Shown here: piece after piece, positions 56,570-64,000 of the stretch
Numbering within the stretch: the stretch's first letter is position 1
How the letters are laid out: every line of letters starts with the position of its first letter
Assembly: GCA_020152595.1 (NCBI GenBank)
Contig: JAIGNY010000918.1
Coordinates: 704,501-768,500, forward strand
Length of the DNA stretch: 64,000 nt
Direction of reading: 5' to 3'
Source: Chiridota heheva
Taxonomy: Eukaryota > Echinodermata > Holothuroidea > Apodida > Chiridotidae
Made by a program: the position numbers and the translations under genes
Notes under the pieces: generated by a model
What the model saw: the letters and a program-made list of their open reading frames with translations, nothing else
Database searches by the model: none
Told to the model about the DNA's origin: nothing

Positions 56570-58925
56570 ATAGAAAGAATCAATTTAGTTGCTCTTTCGT
56601 GCCAAGGCCAGGCGCACTATCAAGGACAGTAAAACCAACACTTGGAACAACTTCATCTCTTCGCTCACCACCAACACCCCCACTAAGACGATTTGGAGAA
56701 TGGTCAACAGCTTCCACGGTAGGGTGGGAAAGTCTCCCATAACCCATCTCTCCTGGAATGGTGACCTTCTCACTGCAAAAAAGGACATTGTTAACAATCT
56801 CGCAGCCTCTTTCAGCAACATCTAATCCTCGGCCAACTACTCCAATGCTTTCGAAACCAAAAAAGCTCGCGATGAAGCCTGGAGCATCACCTTTTCCTCT
56901 GACAACTTTGAGAACTACTACACCCCTCTCACCCTTTCCAAATTAAACCAAGCCATCCATGACACTGGCTGCACCTCCAAGGGCCCAGATAACATCCGCT
57001 ACCAGTTCCTGAAACACGGCCACCACTACCGTACTCACCATTCCCAACCACATTTGGTCCTCACACTCCTTTCCCCTATCTGGAAGACAGCTATTGTCAC
57101 CCCCGTCCTTAAACAGCGGAAGGACAGTACCAACCCCTCCAGCTACCGCCCCATCGCCCTCACCTATTGTCTCTGTAAAATTATGGAAAGGATCATTAAT
57201 CAGAGACTAAACTGGTTCCTTGAGACCAACAGAATCCTCTCCCCTCATCAAAGCGGCTTTAGGAAACATCGCAATACCCTAGACCAGTTAATTACTCTCG
57301 ACACCGCTATCCGGGAATCCTTTGCAAAAAAGGAACACCTCATTGCCATTTTTTTCGACCTCGAGAAAGCTTTCGACACTAATTGGAAATACGGCATTAT
57401 CCACAAACTTCACACCATCGGCCTCAGAGGCCATCTTCCCATCTTTATTCAAAACTTCCTCTCACCCAGGCAGTTCCAAGTTTGTATTGGCCACACCCTC
57501 TCCAACCCGTACCCCCAAGAAGAATGCGTCCCCCAAGGCAGCATCCTCTTACCCTAACTTTTTTCAACCTGAGCATTAATGACATCGCTGACAACCTTGG
57601 CCCCAACATCAAACGTACCCTCTACGTGGACGACTTCACCATCTTCTACTCCTCCCCTAACTTTCCTTTTGTTGAAAATAGACTCCAATTCAGCCTCGAC
57701 CAGCTGCAAGTCTGGTGCAACAATATCGGTTTTAAATTCTCCAAAGACAAGACAATCTACATGCACTTCTGTCATGTCAACAAGCTCCACCCCAACCCGA
57801 ACCTCGTGCTCAATGGCAATCGCATCCCTAAAGTTGAACACACAAGTTCCTGAGTTTAACTCTAGACCCCAAACTCTCCTACAAGCAACACATCACCAAC
57901 CTGAAACTAAAATGCAACAGCTCCCTCAACATTCTGCGCCTCCTCTCCAACTCCTTTCCAACACCACTTAGGGTGCGAACCGCCATGCTGTCCTGAAAAT
58001 CTTCAGGCTCACCATTCGTGCCAAGCTTGACTACGGCAATATTGTCTACTGTGTCGCTCACAACTCATATCTCAACCACGTCAACACCATCCAAAATGAA
58101 GCCCTCAGGCTGTGTCTAGGTGCCTACATGACCTCCCTAATCACCAGCCTTCATGTTGAAGCTAACGAACCCCCCTTTTTACTTAGATGTAGAAAGCTTA
58201 GCCTCTCCTATGCTTTTAGAGAGGCTAACCAACACCCAGAACCATGTATACAACCTCATTAGGTACCCCAAATTCTCCATCCTCTTTGATGGTACTAAAA
58301 CCCTATCCCCTCCCTTTAGCTTACACATTAAATCAGACCTCTTCCATCTCGATATCAAGCCCGCCACTCTCGGCACCTTCTCCTGGCCCACTTTTCCTCC
58401 CTGGGCCACCCTCCCTTCTATTCACCTGGGCCTCTCCACTCATCACAAAACCCGAACCCACCCTAACCTCTTCATCAATCTCCACAACCAGATCAAAGAC
58501 CAACTCTCAAATTACACCTCCATCTATACTGATGGCTTCAAGGAAAGCAACAAGACAGCTGCTGCTGCCGTCATCTAAGACATCACCCTCAGTAGCAGAC
58601 TTCCCTACTACTCGTCCATCTTTTCAGCCGAGGCAAAGGCCATTCTCCTTGCCCTCAACTTTATTGAGCACTCTCCGCTCAGTCATTTGCCATTTTTTTC
58701 GACTTAAAGGCTGTTCTTACTTCTTTACTCAATCTTAAATGGGATAACTTCACATCCCACCTCCTCCTCCAGAAACTCCATTCGACCACCCTCTGCAGAA
58801 AAAGTATTATTTTCTTCTGGATACCCAGCAATGTTGGCATCCCTGGCAATGACAGGGCTGATGCAGCCGCTAAGCTTGCCCTCAACCTCCCCTCGCTCCT
58901 TTTCCCCAAACCATTTCTGATTGTG
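56570..58925 (+). mobile_element. RNase H LINE, plus-strand partial copy, pseudogene
   Basis: The copy starts within the linker between endonuclease and RT ([20 protein letters not shown], about 56625) and carries RT motifs [43 protein letters not shown] and intact YVDD (57623-57634). RNase H motifs follow ([33 protein letters not shown] in a shifted frame). It stops abruptly near 58925 without the 3' UTR. Stops and frameshifts break it. Confidence 0.88.
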
Positions 58926-58944
58926 CACCATTAATGGACACTCT

Positions 58945-59292
58945 CTGTTTTCAATTTGTCAAAAAGTTTTCAATCCAGGCAAGTATCTTGCCCCTGACTC
59001 CAATAGAGTTAAGTTTGAGAAGTAATCGCTTGTGAGGTACACTATCGAAAAGTCCCAAGTGTAAAATATCACAACAACCTCCTTCATCGAGAATAGAAGA
59101 AATAACATGAATAGTATCAAATAGTTGCAGATTACAGGAACGACTGGCTCTGAATCCGAATTGCTTATTACTCAGATTGTTATATGATGTAAGAAAAGCG
59201 TTTAGTGCATCACAATGCCAATATTGTGCCCCGACATCTATGACAATGCTACCCCCAGTGCCCTCACTCAATATTTTTAAATAGTTTATCAA
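58945..59292 (-). mobile_element. Reverse transcriptase fragment of a third LINE
   Basis: The minus strand reads NLSNKQFGFRASRSCNLQLF, ILDEGGCCDILHL, LFDSVPHKRLLLKLNSIGVR and GKILAWIENFLT. This is the RT region from GFR to the helix after FDxVPH. It differs from the other two LINE families in the window. Both ends are truncated. Confidence 0.8.
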
Positions 59293-59505
59293 ACCATGCT
59301 TAAACCATTCTCAAAATAAATTATGTATGTACGTACACGTACTACACTGTGTGTATAATTGTACACTGTATATTTGGAGTGTGGGGGCAGTCATGCCTAA
59401 ATTTTCGTTGGCCTTGAGATGTTATATTTTCTAACATGGAAATTCCGAACATCGCTGATGTAAGGGCGCGAGTCTTTCATGTTATTTCTCTGAACAGCAG
59501 TAAAC

Positions 59506-59744
<239 letters not shown>

Positions 59745-59749
59745 CATTA

Positions 59750-59937
59750 AAAACAATTATCAAGAAAGTGAGAATGAGGGCACCAACTTTCCATAGTAGA
59801 CTTACTACAATAGTCATTTCCATACTGATAAGACAGAGCTTTACATTTGAATGTTTCCTTAAGGAAATTAGATATTGAAGTAATTTCTTCACCATTTATG
59901 TTTCATCGGAGATAAACTTGCTTGACTAACTAATCCT
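59750..59937. mobile_element. Hairpin MITE, right half (split copy)
   Basis: CATAGTAGACTTACTACAAT and TTCACCATTTATGTTTCAT, ending CTTGACTAACTAATCCT, correspond to the right arm of 60249-60777. Confidence 0.65.
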
Positions 59938-60248
59938 TTTAAGAATTTGCATCACTTCTTGGTATATTATAAATAATAGACTTAGCTTTCTGTTGACATT
60001 AAAGGTAGTTTTAAATGGCATAATATATTGATCTTTAGACATCAATTAGTTGTTAGAAAAATCCTTCAAAATATTCACTACTTTGCATGATTTTTAGTCA
60101 GAAATTCATAATTTTTGTGGGTATGGAAATATGTTCTGATAATTATTTTGTTTTCAAAACTAATGCGATAGGCATTGGTCTCAAATATTTCAAGAAAAAT
60201 AAATTACATGCAATTTTTAAAATTACAACAAGGTTTAACATTTGTTAA

Positions 60249-60777
60249 AGGATTAGTTCAGTGGTCAATCAAGTCCATCTTATATGAAAAAGGACTTCAA
60301 AAGAAACAAATTGGTAAAGAAAGCATTCCAAAATCGTTTTGTGTTAAGGAGATATCTAAGTTTAAAGTTTGGTGTTATTGTGATGTAATAGCTTCAGATT
60401 CCTCAATTCTTAATGTATTCTATCATATTTTGTGCTGCGATTTTGTGGCATAAAAACCATGGGATATGTCAAAAAAGTAGTAAAACTGAATCTAGTATGA
60501 GTATTTTTAATATTGGCCTACCACCTGAAGAAAATTAAAGAAAAAAATGATTAAATTAGTAAAAAAAATCAATAAACTTTTCTTTAAATTACATTAACAA
60601 TTGTTATGAATGTGAGGATTAAGATGCCAAGTTTTCATAATAGACTTACTACTCCAGTCATTTCTACACAGATAGACTTGAATTTCTTCTTTACGCAAAA
60701 GGGTTTCTTTACCATTTTAATTCTTTTGAAGTCCTCTTTTATATAAGATGGACATGCTTGACCCCTGAACTAATCCT
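60249..60777. mobile_element. Hairpin MITE, complete copy
   Basis: The left end AGGATTAGTTCAGTGGTCAA and right end ACCCCTGAACTAATCCT are inverted, and the arms pair through AAGTCCATCTTATATGAAAA / TTTATATAAGATGGACATG and GACTTCAAAAGAA / TTCTTTTGAAGTC. Between the genes. Confidence 0.75.
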
Positions 60778-61490
60778 CAAAAGAGACAAAGTCAAAAATA
60801 TAAACTGAATGTACATTAAACCACATCTTGAAAACTTATGATTCCATTATTAAGTTATATATCTATCTACTGTACCTTTGAATACATTTATAAAGGCTTA
60901 TTTCAGTAGTATCATGTACAAATAAAAATTCATAGACCCATGCAAAGGGAAATAATTTCTTATTAAGCTAGAAAATGTGAAATAGATTCTTAGTTAATTT
61001 TGACAGAATAAATGCTTTTATTTAATTTGAAAATACATGTTAAATTGCTTTGGAAGATGATAATGTGGGCAAATGACATATAATTATTGCTTTTATCATA
61101 ACAAAAGATAAAAAGTCAGATTTAATCAATTGACTCCTCCAAGTACAGTAGAAATTGTACTTTGCCCTGTTTGTATTTCAAAAAATGATTAATGTAACAT
61201 TGGTGTACATCTGGTTGTTTTATGTTCACTGATTTTTTGTTTGTTAGCCAGGCCTCTCCCTGGGGTTATATGCCATGGCATGCAGGAGTTTGAGGGCACT
61301 GCAAACATAGATTAGAAGAAAGTAGGGTCACAGAATATTAACATATAGAGGAACTAAAATGTATGCCAAAAAGACAAATCACTTCTCGAAATTATGAATT
61401 TGTGGATAAAATATAGAATTGGTGAAAAAGGATTATAGTTTATGGAGACAATATGAAGTATCTCTCTATAGATAATTGAAACTCCAGATT

Positions 61491-61570
61491 TGAATGATTT
61501 TAATTTGAATGATTTTAATTTGAATGATTTTAATTTGAATGATTTTAATTTAAATGATTTCAATTTGAAT
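61491..61570. repeat. 15-bp tandem repeat, about five units
   Basis: GAATGATTTTAATTT repeats with a strict 15-bp period and two substitutions in the last unit. Confidence 0.85.
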
Positions 61571-61599
61571 ACCTTGAAGACACTGTACCTGCTCCAGTC

Positions 61600-61950
61600 C
61601 ACTCAGCTGTAAAATGAGTACCAGTCATTACAAGAGAGTCTATCATATCCTCAGTGACTGTCCCCAGTACAACCTCCCCAGAGCTTCCTTCACTCATTTC
61701 AATTCGATTGCCAAGCTCTTTTACAAAAACTACCTGGATGAAATTATCTCCATTCTTCATACAACCCTCTTCTATAACAATATCTAGCCTTCTTTTCCCA
61801 CCCCGCCCCCCCCCCCCCACCCCATCTTCTCCCATACATTTTACCTATTGCACTATTCCTCTAATCTTTTTCTACCTCTGATATATTCTAACCTCTCAGG
61901 CACATTTTGACCTCTAATGTCATAGTGAAGTTAAACCTCATCAAAGAACT
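61600..61950 (+). mobile_element. RNase H LINE 3' end, plus strand
   Basis: The sequence is CCCAGTACAACCTCCCCAGA then GCTCTTTTACAAAAACTACC, a pyrimidine-rich 3' UTR with a C-run (about 61806-61818), and a terminus ACCTCATCAAAGAAC. It parallels the complement of 30375-30720. Confidence 0.7.
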
Positions 61951-62162
61951 ATGAAAGTCATATGCTCTTATCCGCTTGCGGACACCACACTGACCTCATG
62001 AATATTCATGGCTTGAGTATGGATTTTTAATTTTTTGACCTTTAAAATTGAATGCAAAATATTGTAGTTGACTAAAAAAAAATCCCATCTCTTACAGAAC
62101 TTGTGCTGGAATTTGTGTCCATTAATGGATGTCAAGTATTGAGATAGCTGTATATATACACC

Positions 62163-63731
<1,569 letters not shown>

Positions 63732-64000
63732 TAAGTGCTTCTATAAAATTTCTCTAAAGTATATGCATTTTTAAGACCCATGCATTAAATCCCCGATAAT
63801 GTCACGACCATGATTATTTGGTTTATTCCATTTTTAAAACAGGTAATTTTTTAATAAAGCGATAAATATATGTAAACTTTTCTCGTTTTTCATTCTTTAA
63901 TTGTTTTTTCTTAATGCATTTTAAAACAATCTAACACAAAAAATTTATAAAAATATGAATGTTTTACATCAGAGTAGTGTTTATATGCGTTTTTAATATA

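Overview
This is eukaryotic, animal nuclear DNA: AT-rich, with long introns bounded by GT-AG splice sites, many non-LTR retrotransposons, MITE-like elements and large minisatellites. The types of mobile element (a CR1-like LINE with an N-terminal 2A-like motif and PHD finger, fold-back elements with long inverted arms made of subrepeats, hAT- and piggyBac-type MITEs) suggest a marine invertebrate deuterostome. A sea urchin or other echinoderm is my best guess, but this is inference.

Two host genes can be read. (1) On the minus strand, from 55105 down to 9041, lies a complete Rab escort protein gene (REP/CHM family). I rebuilt it as 18 coding exons whose splice phases all agree, giving 948 residues. 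It is longer than human REP-1 (about 650 residues) because of a 305-residue acidic low-complexity exon (exon 5) and a C-terminal exon made largely of ESKxxAx heptads. REP presents newly made Rab GTPases to Rab geranylgeranyltransferase. (2) On the plus strand, from 62163 past the right edge, are the first three coding exons of a TMEM144 homologue, a multipass membrane protein. The two genes are head to head across about 7 kb of repeat-filled DNA.

Layout: 1-631 minisatellite; 1430-3960 candidate fold-back element with SINE-like inserts; 4190-5070 and 7460-7720 3' pieces of an RNase H-bearing LINE; 8081-9040 probable REP 3' UTR. Inside REP: a hAT element with a perfect 8-bp target duplication (10351-11378), a MITE (11893-12465), a triplicated splice acceptor (12710-13005) touching a 45-copy 30-bp array (13060-14410), a 25-bp array (15540-16010), a 5.6-kb fold-back element (16970-22600), a hairpin MITE (25371-25924), paired piggyBac-type MITEs (26604-26942), a near-complete but dead LINE (30375-34150), a 22-bp G-rich array of about 100 copies (37870-40095), a 24-bp array (42220-43880), a hAT-like element touching exon 2 (47163-47807) and two head-to-head CR1-like LINEs in intron 1 (48640-54590). 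Between the genes a hairpin MITE is split by a LINE and a (TA)n block (55934-59937).

No rRNA, intact tRNA gene, CRISPR array or prokaryotic operon is present. The long open frames in the minisatellites are artefacts of stop-free repeat units. The most unusual observations are the splice-acceptor triplication, which could give an in-frame 63-codon isoform, the fold-back elements built of tandem subrepeats, the 2A-PHD LINE in an inverted pair, and the density of tandem arrays in both exons and introns of one housekeeping gene.
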